Assembly: GCA_000023185.1 (NCBI GenBank)
Contig: CP001622.1
Span: forward strand, 2,666,001 to 2,730,000
Origin: Rhizobium leguminosarum bv. trifolii WSM1325
Lineage (GTDB): Bacteria; Pseudomonadota; Alphaproteobacteria; Rhizobiales; Rhizobiaceae
Length of the DNA: 64,000 nt
Direction: 5' to 3'
Under the pieces are notes generated by a model. It saw nothing but the letters and a program-made list of their open reading frames with translations, did not search any database and was not told the DNA's origin. The position numbers and the translations under genes are program-made. This document shows positions 24,284 through 33,937 of this stretch, in pieces (positions within the stretch are counted from its first letter, which is position 1; each line of letters starts with the position of its first letter).

Positions 24284-26253
24284 TGCGGCTGCGGGACAAA
24301 CCTCGGCAGGCCAGTCACACCAGGGGCCGCCATCTCAGGCTGCTCGTGCTGTCGCTGACGACGCTGATCGCCATCTCGCTGCTGTCGCGCCTGCCCGCCT
24401 GGTCACTGCTCGAGCTCAGAAGCTTCGACTATCTCTCGACCGTCGACGATCCCCGTCCGCCACCCGGCGGACCCGTCATCGTCGCGATCGACGAACCCTC
24501 GCTTGCCGATATCAACGCGCAATGGCCCTGGCCGCGCAGTCTTCATGCCCAGCTCGTCACCCAGTTGCGCGCCGCCGGCGCCCGCGTCATCGGCTTCGAC
24601 ATCATCCTGGCCGAACCCTCGACGCCGGAGAACGACAACGCGATCACTAACGCCGTCGGCCCGGATGTCGTCCTTGCCGGCGACGAGACGTTGATCGAGA
24701 CGCCGCAGGCCTCGCAACTGATCCGTGCGACACCGCTGCCGCAGTTGACCGAGGCAGGTGCCGTGACTGGCATCGCCTCCGTCGAACTCAGTGGCGACGG
24801 CACCTTCCGGCGTATTCCGGGCTATGAGGACGGCTTTGCCGCCATGCTGGCCAAGGTCGCCGGCGTGGCCCCCGAGACTCTGCCCGCCGGCCGGCTCATC
24901 CAGTCCTTCGGCCCCGCCCGCAGCTATCCCACCGTCTCCTACTACCAGGCGCTCGACCCGAAGAAGCTGCTGCCGCCGGATTATTTCAAGGACCGTGTCG
25001 TGCTGGTCGGCCTCAGCCTGCAGAATGCGCCGGCGATCGACAAAGGTGGCGTCGATGCCTTTGCGACGCCCTACACGGTTCATACCGGCAAGCTCGTCTC
25101 CGGCGTCGAGATCCAGGCGACGATCTACGACAATATCCGCAGCGGCCTGTCGATCGCGGAAGCCCGGCTGCCGACGGTCGCTGCCTGCATCCTGATATCG
25201 GTGCTGCTGGCCGCCACCACCGTCTGGCGCTCGACGGGATGGCTGACGATCGTAACGAGCGCGGCGGCGCTGCTCGCCTTCGCCGCCGTCAGTGCCGCCG
25301 GTATGCGGCTAACCCATATCTTCGTCTCGCCGCTTGGGCCGACGGTCGCCTATATCTCTGTCGTCTTCGGCCAGGCCGCCTTCGATTTTGCCGAGGAGCG
25401 CCGCAACAAGCGCCAAATCACCCGCGCCTTTGCCCAATATATCTCGCCCGATCTAGTCAGGCGCCTGTCGAGCGATCCCTCGCAGCTGAAGCTCGGCGGC
25501 GAGCGGCGCACCCTCTCGGTGCTTTTCTCAGACGTACGCGGCTTCACCACCATCGCCGAGACGCTGAAGGACGACCCCGAGCAGCTGACCGGCCTGATCA
25601 ACCGGCTGCTGACGCCGCTTTCCGACGTGGTGATGGACCATGGCGGGACGATCGACAAATATATGGGCGATTGCATCATGGCCTTCTGGAACGCGCCGCT
25701 CGACGATCCCGATCATGCCCTGCACGCCGTCAAAGCCTCGCTTGCCATGCAGGCGGCGATATCGAGCCTTAACCGCGAGCTCGAGCAAGAGGCGGCGATG
25801 CGGGGCGGCAGGCCGCATGTGTTGAAGATGGGCGTCGGCATCAACACCGGCGAATGCATCGTCGGCAATATGGGCTCGACCCGCCGCTTCGACTATTCCT
25901 GCCTCGGCGACAGCGTCAACCTCGCCTCCCGCCTCGAAGGCGCCTCGAAGAATTATGGCGTGGCCCTGCTACTCGGCGAGGAGACCGCAAGGCTGGTCGC
26001 CAGCATCTACACCGTCGTCGAGCTCGACCGCATCATCGTCAAGGGCCGCACCGCGCCCTCGCCTGTCTATACCGTCGTGCACAAGGCCGAAGCCGAAGCC
26101 CTCGCCGCCCATCGGGCTTTTCTCGAGGCGAAATACACCGGCACGCTTGCGCCATCCGACCCCGCTTTCGACAGGCTGGCCGCCGATATCCCAGGGCTTT
26201 CCGGCTACTACGCGATCATGCGGGATGCGTTGGCCGGATCCGGTGAGGAATGA
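24283..26253 (+). CDS. CHASE2 sensor adenylate/guanylate cyclase
   Basis: The 656-residue inner-membrane protein has one N-terminal membrane helix, a periplasmic CHASE2 sensor (~40-290), three more membrane helices (~295-365) and a cytoplasmic class III cyclase (~405-600). The metal aspartates are D417 (FSDVRGFT) and D463 (KYMGDCIMAFW). K515 and the DSVNLASRLEG motif (N546, R550) complete the site. The purine-specificity position holds Ser (YSCLG) rather than the usual Asp/Thr, so the product is uncertain. It is coupled to the FecR-TPR-barrel gene; the pair probably converts an envelope signal into a cyclic nucleotide. Confidence 0.9.
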   Translation: MRLRDKPRQASHTRGRHLRLLVLSLTTLIAISLLSRLPAWSLLELRSFDYLSTVDDPRPPPGGPVIVAIDEPSLADINAQWPWPRSLHAQLVTQLRAAGARVIGFDIILAEPSTPENDNAITNAVGPDVVLAGDETLIETPQASQLIRATPLPQLTEAGAVTGIASVELSGDGTFRRIPGYEDGFAAMLAKVAGVAPETLPAGRLIQSFGPARSYPTVSYYQALDPKKLLPPDYFKDRVVLVGLSLQNAPAIDKGGVDAFATPYTVHTGKLVSGVEIQATIYDNIRSGLSIAEARLPTVAACILISVLLAATTVWRSTGWLTIVTSAAALLAFAAVSAAGMRLTHIFVSPLGPTVAYISVVFGQAAFDFAEERRNKRQITRAFAQYISPDLVRRLSSDPSQLKLGGERRTLSVLFSDVRGFTTIAETLKDDPEQLTGLINRLLTPLSDVVMDHGGTIDKYMGDCIMAFWNAPLDDPDHALHAVKASLAMQAAISSLNRELEQEAAMRGGRPHVLKMGVGINTGECIVGNMGSTRRFDYSCLGDSVNLASRLEGASKNYGVALLLGEETARLVASIYTVVELDRIIVKGRTAPSPVYTVVHKAEAEALAAHRAFLEAKYTGTLAPSDPAFDRLAADIPGLSGYYAIMRDALAGSGEE

Positions 26254-26309
26254 CCATCACTTTCGGGGGGCGAATGCCACCGGCAGCTCTGCGTCCTAAG
26301 GGCGGCAAA

Positions 26310-27230
26310 TCAGCTCGCCAAGGTCAGGCCGCCGTAACGACTGACTTCATTTTCGATTTCTGCGACCAGAGTATCGAGCGCAGGATTTCGCGCCTTACGG
26401 GCCCGACGCACCACATAGGCCAGGGCGGGAGGCGTGGGCAGCCGGTTGGTAATGATATCCATCGCGGGACGCAGGTGGCGCCCGTTCAGAAGCGCCACAC
26501 CCAGGCCTGAGGTGACTGCCGAGACGATTCCGGCGGCGCTGGTGCACTCAAACACCGTCTCGAAAAGGGTGTCGTCATCTTGGCCGATATCGAGTGCCCA
26601 TTGGCGATAGAAGCATTCGTCGTCGAAAGACAGGAATGGAATCGGACCACTCGGTGGCAGAGCCAGGTCGGAATGTTTCACCCAGTAGAGCTGCTCCCGG
26701 AAAAGCACGATATCGGTCGGGCGAACCTCATGGGCAAAGATCTGCACGATCGCAGCGTCGATCTCTCCTTGCTCCAGCATCGCCCGTAGAACCAAACTCA
26801 TCCTGACCTTGGTGCGCACGGCGACATCAGGATGGAGGCGGCGAAACCGGCCCAATATGCGGGCGAGATCGGTACACGTGGTGTCCTCGGTCAGCCCGAG
26901 GGCGATGCGTCCTGCGAGCGGCGTTTTCGTCAGGCTGAGAAGCGCTTCGTCATGAAGACCGAGAATGCGTTCGGCGTAAACCAGCAAATCCTCGCCGGCG
27001 GCTGTGAACACAGGCGCTCCCGGCTTGCGGCTGAGAAGATCACAATCGAGGCTGACTTCAAGCCGCTTGATCTTGTGGCTGACGGCCGATTGCGACAGAC
27101 CCAGCGCCTCGGCAGCGCGAGTGATGCCGCCATGACGGCGAACGGACCAAAGGACCCGTAGCGCGTCTATTTCCAATCGTCGGCTGTTGAGTTCGGTCAA
27201 GGCAGGCACTCTCCGCTGACTATGCTGCAA
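26310..27230 (-). CDS. LysR-family transcriptional regulator
   Basis: The 306-residue protein has its winged helix at ~18-75 (LRVLWSVRRHGGITRAAEAL, then SQSAVSHKIKRLEVSLDCDL) and an effector domain to residue ~300. It is divergent from the EamA transporter gene, with 142 bp between starts, and probably controls it. The effector is unknown. Its end is convergent with the cyclase gene, 56 bp away. Confidence 0.9.
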   Translation of the reverse strand: MQHSQRRVPALTELNSRRLEIDALRVLWSVRRHGGITRAAEALGLSQSAVSHKIKRLEVSLDCDLLSRKPGAPVFTAAGEDLLVYAERILGLHDEALLSLTKTPLAGRIALGLTEDTTCTDLARILGRFRRLHPDVAVRTKVRMSLVLRAMLEQGEIDAAIVQIFAHEVRPTDIVLFREQLYWVKHSDLALPPSGPIPFLSFDDECFYRQWALDIGQDDDTLFETVFECTSAAGIVSAVTSGLGVALLNGRHLRPAMDIITNRLPTPPALAYVVRRARKARNPALDTLVAEIENEVSRYGGLTLAS

Positions 27231-27372
27231 AGCCTATGCATGGAGGTGGTGACGTTGGCAAGCCACCATCGATAAATCAATCATCCTGTCATGTCGTCAT
27301 CGAAATTTGTCATGTGCGAGGTCGATCCCTTTGGCCTATGGCTGAGCAGAACGAAATCAAAATGAGTATCCC

Positions 27373-28266
27373 ATGACGGATGAAGTTCTCGCTCGGCGTG
27401 CGCCAAATCACCGCTTCTTATGGCCCGTTCTGGCGACGCTTCTGGTGATCAGCTGGAGTTCCGGTTTCGTCGGCATCCGTTACGCCAGCGAGGAGGCGAG
27501 CGTCATCCTGGTCTTGTTCTGGCGCACCTTTCTGTCGGGACTGACACTGCTGCCCTTCGCGCTGACCATTGGGCCGAGGATGCATCTGCGCATTGTGCTG
27601 GGCCAGATGCTGTTCGGCGTGATGTCAGTCTTCCTCTATCTCGGCGGATTCGCTCTCGCCATCGAGCAGCGCGTGCCGACGGGGCTAGTCGCACTGATTT
27701 CTGACCTCTTGCCGCTGGCGATTGCGTGCCTGTCGCAACCCCTCCTGGGCGAACGGCTGACGCAGCGACAATGGCTGGGGACGGCAATCGCCGTGGCGGG
27801 CGTTCTGCTCGTTTCGCTCGAAAGCCTGAGCTTCGGCGAGGCCCCGCTCTGGGCCTACGGGCTGACGGCCGGCTCGATGCTGGTCTTTGCCCTCGCCTCC
27901 GTTCTCTACAGACGGCGGCGCGAGGCGCATATGCCTGTCCATCAGAGCCTTTGCATCCAGACCCTGACCGGCTCGGCCTTGTTTTCGTTCTGCGCCTTCA
28001 TGCAGGGCAACATGATCCCGCCGATGAGCGTCGATTTCGCCATCGGCATGGCATGGCTCGTGCTGATTGCGACCTTCGCTGCCTATTCGGTCTACTACAC
28101 CAGCCTTCGACTGTTCCCCGTGGCGCAGGTCAGCGCCGCGATCTACCTCAGCCCGCCTGTCACCATGTTATGGGCCTGGGCTCTATTTTCCGAGCCGCTG
28201 ACGGCAACGATGTTCATCGGGCTGGCGGTGACACTGGTGGGCGTCTGGATGACCTCGCGAGCGTGA
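27373..28266 (+). CDS. EamA/DMT-family transporter
   Basis: The 297-residue protein consists of ten hydrophobic segments in two EamA halves: the first begins WPVLATLLVISWSSGFVGIR, the second WAYGLTAGSMLVFALASVLY. Members move metabolites such as amino acids or nucleotide sugars across the inner membrane, usually outward. The substrate is unknown. Control by the divergent LysR gene is likely. A bidirectional hairpin follows the stop codon. Confidence 0.88.
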   Translation: MTDEVLARRAPNHRFLWPVLATLLVISWSSGFVGIRYASEEASVILVLFWRTFLSGLTLLPFALTIGPRMHLRIVLGQMLFGVMSVFLYLGGFALAIEQRVPTGLVALISDLLPLAIACLSQPLLGERLTQRQWLGTAIAVAGVLLVSLESLSFGEAPLWAYGLTAGSMLVFALASVLYRRRREAHMPVHQSLCIQTLTGSALFSFCAFMQGNMIPPMSVDFAIGMAWLVLIATFAAYSVYYTSLRLFPVAQVSAAIYLSPPVTMLWAWALFSEPLTATMFIGLAVTLVGVWMTSRA

Positions 28267-28278
28267 ACGCCGCCGGAG

Positions 28279-28308
28279 CAAGAAAGAAGCCGCAGCTTCC
28301 CTTTCTTG
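28279..28308. terminator. Bidirectional terminator
   Basis: An inner stem GAAGC-CGCA-GCTTC is extended by AAGAAAG against CTTTCTT. It lies between the convergent transporter and nucleotidyltransferase genes. The pyrimidine-rich flank acts in either direction. Confidence 0.5.
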
Positions 28309-28315
28309 ACCGCGG

Positions 28316-29068
28316 TTATTCCAGGCGGCGCGCTTCCAGCGGCGCGTCCTGTCTGAACCCCTCGAAATAACGGCCGCCATGCAGGGCAAGCTCCCGATCG
28401 GCCAAAGCCAGAAATCGGGTGCCGTCGCCCGCTGCCGCCGGTCTGAACGCCGCGTCGAATTCCGCTGCCAATTCTGCATCGAGCTTTCGCATCAGGCGCG
28501 GCGCCCACTTCCCGCGGCCGGCCCATGCGCCACGCCCGAGCAGGATCAGGTCGGCGAGCTTCTGGTAGAGCAGCGCGGCGATGGCGGCGATCTCTTCGGG
28601 TGGGCGGGCGCCGCGCAGGTCATCGGCCAGATCGGTGACCTGGTAGCGCAGCATGTCATAGCTTGGACCGCCGAGAGGCTTGGGTCCTGCCGCCAGCATC
28701 TCCGTCGCCTTTGTCTGGATTGCGCGGGCGCGGTCGATATCCGATCCCAGGATTCTGCCTGTCGCAACCATGTTGGCCATGATGGGATAACCGCTGTCGG
28801 CATCCTGATGGAGATAATGCGCCAGCGTCTGCGGATCATGGACGAAGGCCTCGACCGGGAAACCGCCTTCAGTGAACGATTCGCGCCATGCTCTTTCGAG
28901 GGACGGGAACACGACGACCAGATCGATATCCGAAAAGGCGGTCCCTTCGCCGCGCATGATGGAACCCGCCGCGTAGGCGAAAGCAGCCCCAACATAGCGG
29001 CCAACGACACAGCGGTTGGCAGCGGTCAGCGCCCGCTCCGCAAGAATATGCTTCTGGATATCGTCCAC
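28316..29068 (-). CDS. Nucleotidyltransferase-domain protein
   Basis: The ~250-residue protein has a polymerase-beta-type nucleotidyltransferase core: YAAGSIMRGEGTAFSDIDLVVVF holds the GS motif and the two catalytic acids (SDIDL). The C-terminal half is helical and may bind the substrate, as in aminoglycoside nucleotidyltransferases. The acceptor is unknown. The start is uncertain: GTG 29068 has GAGGA seven bases upstream, whereas an in-frame TTG at 29104 lies inside the T-run of a minus-strand terminator. That terminator suggests control by attenuation. Confidence 0.8.
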   Translation of the reverse strand: MDDIQKHILAERALTAANRCVVGRYVGAAFAYAAGSIMRGEGTAFSDIDLVVVFPSLERAWRESFTEGGFPVEAFVHDPQTLAHYLHQDADSGYPIMANMVATGRILGSDIDRARAIQTKATEMLAAGPKPLGGPSYDMLRYQVTDLADDLRGARPPEEIAAIAALLYQKLADLILLGRGAWAGRGKWAPRLMRKLDAELAAEFDAAFRPAAAGDGTRFLALADRELALHGGRYFEGFRQDAPLEARRLE

Positions 29069-29102
29069 GATCTCGTCCTCGAATGCGGGCACGGGCGGGA
29101 AC

Positions 29103-29129
29103 AAAAAACCCGCTCGTCTCCGGCGGGTT
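29103..29129 (-). terminator. Minus-strand terminator/attenuator before the nucleotidyltransferase
   Basis: On the minus strand, AACCCGC pairs with GCGGGTT across a nine-base loop and is followed by TTTTTT. It ends about 35 bases before the preferred start codon of the downstream gene, so a transcript from further upstream would be stopped unless the hairpin is prevented. Confidence 0.65.
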
Positions 29130-29158
29130 GGTCTTAGCAGCGATGAACGGATTTCAGT

Positions 29159-29227
29159 TCACGCGTCTACCACCCACCGCGGCGCGGTGGTCGTAGACGT
29201 CATCGAAACTGCAAAAGTCCTGTTCAT
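29159..29227 (-). CDS. Possible 22-codon leader peptide
   Basis: A short frame, MNRTFAVSMTSTTTAPRWVVDA, begins with ATG 29227 and overlaps a strong stem-loop (29164-29199: GTCTAC...GTAGAC with CACCGC/GCGGTG). It lies upstream of the terminator at 29103-29129, in the order leader, hairpin, terminator, gene. The Thr/Val content is suggestive of ribosome-mediated attenuation but not typical of a known operon. It has no clear ribosome site, so it is tentative. Confidence 0.3.
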   Translation of the reverse strand: MNRTFAVSMTSTTTAPRWVVDA

Positions 29228-29351
29228 GGCTAATGTTAACCCGCGACGGTGACAGCGTCAATGCGCCGAAGCCGGACGCCAAGGACGGCTTTCCCGGCGC
29301 GATGTTTTGCGTCTAAGATGGGGCAAGACTCGCAAAAAGGAAGAACCCGCC

Positions 29352-30047
29352 ATGCCCCATCCCGCCACCGTCATTCCGCGTCCCGCACCGGTTTTGCTGC
29401 CGGTCGAAGGCAGTGACGAGCGCTTTCCGGTGCGCCGTGTCTATTGCGTCGGGCGTAATTATGCCGATCACGCAATCGAGATGGGCCATGATCCCAGCCG
29501 CGAGCCGCCCTTCTTCTTCCAGAAGAATGCCGACAACCTGCTGCCGGCGGGGAAGGCCTTTCCCTATCCGTCTCTGTCGAACGACGTGCACTACGAGGTC
29601 GAGTGCGTGCTGGCGCTGAAATCAGGCGGCGCAAACATCGAGGCCGCGGACGCGCTCGACTGCGTCTACGGCTATGCCGTCGGCATCGATTTCACCCGCC
29701 GCGACCTCCAGGGCGAGGCAAAGAAACTTGGTCGTCCCTGGGAGGTCGGCAAGGCCTTCGAACATTCCGCTCCTATCTCGTCAATCGTTCCGGCCAGCCG
29801 CCTCGGCCAACCCGCGGAAGGCAGGATCTGGCTGGAACAGAACGGCAAGCGCGTGCAGGACGGCGATCTCAACCAGATGATCTGGAAGGTGCCGGAGATC
29901 ATCGCCGAACTGTCGAAGCTCTTCACTCTTGCAGCCGGCGATATCATCATGACCGGCACGCCCGCCGGCGTCGGCGCGGTGGCCAGGGGTGATCGCATCA
30001 ATTGCGGCATCGACGGCGTCGCCACCCTATCGGTCGAGGTCGTCTGA
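29352..30047 (+). CDS. Fumarylacetoacetate hydrolase (FAH) family protein
   Basis: The 231-residue protein has the FAH core: YCVGRNYADHAIEMG (residues ~25-39), HYEVECVLAL with the metal-binding glutamates, and DFTRRDLQ with the metal aspartate. MTGTPAGVGAV closes the fold. Members cleave C-C bonds of oxo-acids or act as acylpyruvases or oxaloacetate decarboxylases in the cytoplasm. ATG 29352 opens the conserved region, with AAGGA about ten bases upstream. It is followed after 10 bp by the gamma-carbonic anhydrase gene, whose ribosome site overlaps its stop codon, so the two form an operon. Confidence 0.88.
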   Translation: MPHPATVIPRPAPVLLPVEGSDERFPVRRVYCVGRNYADHAIEMGHDPSREPPFFFQKNADNLLPAGKAFPYPSLSNDVHYEVECVLALKSGGANIEAADALDCVYGYAVGIDFTRRDLQGEAKKLGRPWEVGKAFEHSAPISSIVPASRLGQPAEGRIWLEQNGKRVQDGDLNQMIWKVPEIIAELSKLFTLAAGDIIMTGTPAGVGAVARGDRINCGIDGVATLSVEVV

Positions 30048-30057
30048 GGAGAAAGCG

Positions 30058-30588
30058 ATGCCCGTCTACGCACTTGGCGGATCGACGCCGAAACTGCCCG
30101 CCGCCGGCCTCTATTGGATCGCACCGGACGCCAATATCATCGGCCAGATCGAGCTCGGCGAGAATGTCGGCATCTGGTTCGGCGCCGTGCTGCGCGGCGA
30201 CAACGAGAAGATCACCGTCGGCGAAGGCACCAACATCCAGGAAGGCGTGATGGCCCATACCGACATGGGCTTCCCGCTGACGATAGGCAAAGACTGCACC
30301 ATCGGCCATCACGCCATCCTCCACGGCTGCACCATCGGCGACAACACGCTGATCGGCATGGGTGCGATTATCCTGAACGGTGCGAAGATCGGTGACAACT
30401 GCCTCGTCGGCGCCAATGCGCTGGTCACCGAGGGCAAGCAATTCCCCGACAACTCCCTGATCGTCGGAGCACCCGCCCGGCTCGTGCGTGTGCTGGACGA
30501 GAAGGCTGTCGAGAGCATCCGCCGCTCGGCGGAAAACTACGTGGCGAATTGGCAGCGGTTTGCGCGGGATCTCCGGCAAATCAGTTGA
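30058..30588 (+). CDS. Gamma-carbonic anhydrase-like hexapeptide-repeat protein
   Basis: The 176-residue left-handed beta-helix protein has hexapeptide repeats (for example TIGHHAILHGCTIG, AKIGDNCLVGANA). The three zinc-binding histidines of gamma-carbonic anhydrases are at H67 (MAHTD), H84 and H89 (IGHHAILHG). Family members are trimeric cytoplasmic enzymes or close homologues without measured activity (YrdA/CaiE type). ATG 30058 follows GAGGAG overlapping the preceding TGA. It is the second gene of the FAH operon; a joint role in oxo-acid/CO2 metabolism is possible but inferred. Confidence 0.88.
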   Translation: MPVYALGGSTPKLPAAGLYWIAPDANIIGQIELGENVGIWFGAVLRGDNEKITVGEGTNIQEGVMAHTDMGFPLTIGKDCTIGHHAILHGCTIGDNTLIGMGAIILNGAKIGDNCLVGANALVTEGKQFPDNSLIVGAPARLVRVLDEKAVESIRRSAENYVANWQRFARDLRQIS

Positions 30589-30616
30589 TCGGGCAACGCG
30601 ACCGGTGGCCAGCCCC

Positions 30617-30649
30617 GTCCTTCGAGGCCCCTGCGGGGCACCTCAGGAT
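30617..30649 (+). repeat. REP-like palindromic repeat, plus orientation
   Basis: GTCCTTCGAGGCCCCTGCGG through CCTCAGGAT is almost identical to the copy at 19815-19846. It forms the left half of a pair whose right half, at 31865-31902, has been interrupted by the IS110 element. Confidence 0.8.
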
Positions 30650-30692
30650 GAGGCTGGAGAGAGGGCACGGGTGAGAGAAGAGCAACAGATGA

Positions 30693-31902
<1,210 letters not shown>

Positions 31903-31942
31903 CGGGGCGGGTGATTAGGCCCCTCTCCGCCCGCCAAAGCGC

Positions 31943-32650
31943 TCACCACACGCCCGGAATCCAACGCCACCGCATGCGCGCCATATACTCCTCGTACCCC
32001 TCGAGCCCCTTGCGCAATTCTGCCTCCTCCCCCAGCGTCCGGCCGAAGAGGACGATGATGAGCAGGCCGGCGGGAACCAGCGCGTAGAGCGATCCAAGCG
32101 ACAGCGCCATGCCGACGCTGAGCACGAGGGCGGTTGCGTATCCGGGATGGCGGATGGCGGCGTAGGGTCCGGTGTCGATCACCTTGTGGTCACGGTCGGT
32201 CTGAATGCGCACAGTCGGCTCGAAATGCCGGTTGACCGATTGCGCCCAGGTCAGGCCGAGATAACCTGATGTCATCAGGAGATAGCCGATGAGGACGACC
32301 CAATCGGGCTGCGGCGCCCAGTGGAACCGTCCGTCGTCGAATGCACCGACCGGAAAAATGGCGGCAAAGAGAATGATCGTCAGCGTCGCCACCACGGCGT
32401 CCCAGGGTTTGGTACCCTTCTGGTATCGGCTGCGCGCCGCAAACAGCTCCGGATTCGTCCGCCGGATCCAGATGAGCGCGACACGTGTCAGCACAAGGTA
32501 CAGGCCGAGAAAAATCCACCCGCGCGGCCAGTCGAGCGTGCCCGCCGGCCAGAACAGCGCGGCAAACATGACGGCAATGGTGATGGCGAGCGATCCGAAA
32601 GATGGCGCCGCGGCGAATGAGTGACCGGGCCGAGTGTCCCGCTGCGTCAT
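31943..32650 (-). CDS. Isoprenylcysteine methyltransferase (ICMT)-like membrane protein
   Basis: The 235-residue protein has about five hydrophobic segments and the ICMT/PEMT C-terminal signature: DTGPYAAIRHPGYATALVL, then a GRTLGEEAELRKGLEGYEEY cytoplasmic part. Family members methylate membrane-embedded substrates with S-adenosylmethionine; in bacteria lacking protein prenylation the substrate is unknown. ATG 32650 follows GGAGAG, removing six residues of an earlier in-frame start. Its stop lies 40 bp from the interrupted REP repeat. Confidence 0.85.
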   Translation of the reverse strand: MTQRDTRPGHSFAAAPSFGSLAITIAVMFAALFWPAGTLDWPRGWIFLGLYLVLTRVALIWIRRTNPELFAARSRYQKGTKPWDAVVATLTIILFAAIFPVGAFDDGRFHWAPQPDWVVLIGYLLMTSGYLGLTWAQSVNRHFEPTVRIQTDRDHKVIDTGPYAAIRHPGYATALVLSVGMALSLGSLYALVPAGLLIIVLFGRTLGEEAELRKGLEGYEEYMARMRWRWIPGVW

Positions 32651-32739
32651 GATCGCTCTCCATACCATGACAGCGCCGCGCGTCCTTTTGGACGCGCAGA
32701 AGGACGCTGAACATGGCGGATTTCGTTGAAAAAATCACG

Positions 32740-33141
32740 TTACTCGGCGGCTTCGAGAAACAGGCTGTTTCGTGAAGATGAGGCAAGTGCCTGAACCCTG
32801 GCTTCCGCCTTGGCGATCAGTTGATAGAATTCGTCCTGCGCTTCGACGTCCAATTGAATGACGGCATTGACGTCGTCGGGCGTATCGCAAACGCAGGCGA
32901 CCGCAGAAATGGGACAGATACCGCCGGGATAGCGTCTGCCGGTGCCCGTATAGGCGCGACGTCCCCAACGCTCGGAATAAACCGTCTCTTCCCGCTCAAG
33001 CTGCAGAATCGTTCCCTTGCAGGCGGTCACGATAGCCGCCTTGCCGTAAGCGAACCAGTGATAGTTCAGCCTCCGGAGTATATATTTGCCGGTGATATCT
33101 TCGCCAGCCAGTTCGGCAGGGTTTTCAATCATTCTAATCAT
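32740..33141 (-). CDS. Conserved hypothetical protein
   Basis: The 133-residue protein has no recognised domain. The first half has strand-like segments (GKYILRRLNYHWFAYGKAAI) and a RWGRRAYTGTGRRYPGGIC stretch with three cysteines nearby (C102-C112 region). The second half is an acidic helix (EAQDEFYQLIAKAEARVQAL). No signal peptide is present. ATG 33141 is chosen because GAGGAAG lies six bases upstream; the frame is open for a further 29 codons with poor composition. It is probably cytoplasmic and of unknown function. Confidence 0.6.
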   Translation of the reverse strand: MIRMIENPAELAGEDITGKYILRRLNYHWFAYGKAAIVTACKGTILQLEREETVYSERWGRRAYTGTGRRYPGGICPISAVACVCDTPDDVNAVIQLDVEAQDEFYQLIAKAEARVQALASSSRNSLFLEAAE

Positions 33142-33469
33142 GACGGCTTCCTCAACGTTTAAACAATATCCGTCATGTCTTCGCGCGCAGCAAGTCAAAA
33201 AACGCTGCTTTTGGAGACACTTAGTCACAAAGTGTTTCCGATTCTTACATTAACCACGCGCCGATCACCCCTTGTGCACACAATTCTTCGTCGAATTTCC
33301 CGCTACCTGCTACCGATTTCGTCATTCCGAGGTGGCAGTCACGTTGATGTCCCCTTGTGTTTTTCGGCGCGGGCTCGATATGTCTCCCTGATTGGTCCGA
33401 AGAACGCACCGTTTTTCATCCCAAGAAGCGGCCGACTGCTTCGCTAGTTGGTCACCGCAGGAGAGTTTC

Positions 33470-33841
33470 ATGGTCGACGCGATCAACCCCATCTCCGCCA
33501 CCGCCGCGCCCGAACCCGCCAAGGTCGGCACCAGCACCTCGATCGACTCCGAACCAGACAACGCCTGGGTCGCCGCCCGCCAGTCGCAGATCACCGCCGA
33601 TCAGTTGGCAGCAAAGAGGGCCGTGGAGAAGGAAGCCGCAGCCGATCTCATTCCGCACGCGGATCTGATCGTCGACGACGAGGAGCATCCGCAAAAGCGG
33701 CACCGGCATGCGGCATCGGAAGAAGGGGAAGAGGCCGGCGAACAGGCGGAACAGCCGGCCTTGTCAGGCGAAAGCGATCGGATCGGCACCCGCAATTTCG
33801 ACGACGACACGCCCTTCGGCGAGCGCGTCGCTATCATCTGA
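33470..33841 (+). CDS. Hypothetical hydrophilic protein
   Basis: The 123-residue, highly charged protein is rich in Ala, Glu, Asp and His (for example EHPQKRHRHAASEEGEEAGE) and is probably disordered. The start MVDAINPISATAAPEPAK resembles proline/alanine-rich linkers. It has no signal peptide, membrane segment or known domain. ATG 33470 follows CAGGAGAG. The codon use fits the genome, which argues that it is translated. The function is unknown. Confidence 0.6.
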   Translation: MVDAINPISATAAPEPAKVGTSTSIDSEPDNAWVAARQSQITADQLAAKRAVEKEAAADLIPHADLIVDDEEHPQKRHRHAASEEGEEAGEQAEQPALSGESDRIGTRNFDDDTPFGERVAII

Positions 33842-33937
33842 TCAAAAGCGCACCAAAATCGCGCCTCCACATCACATTGATGGCATTCATCTTCAACTTG
33901 GCCCCGAGCAGACGATCAGCAACAGCGCTGCCGGAAG

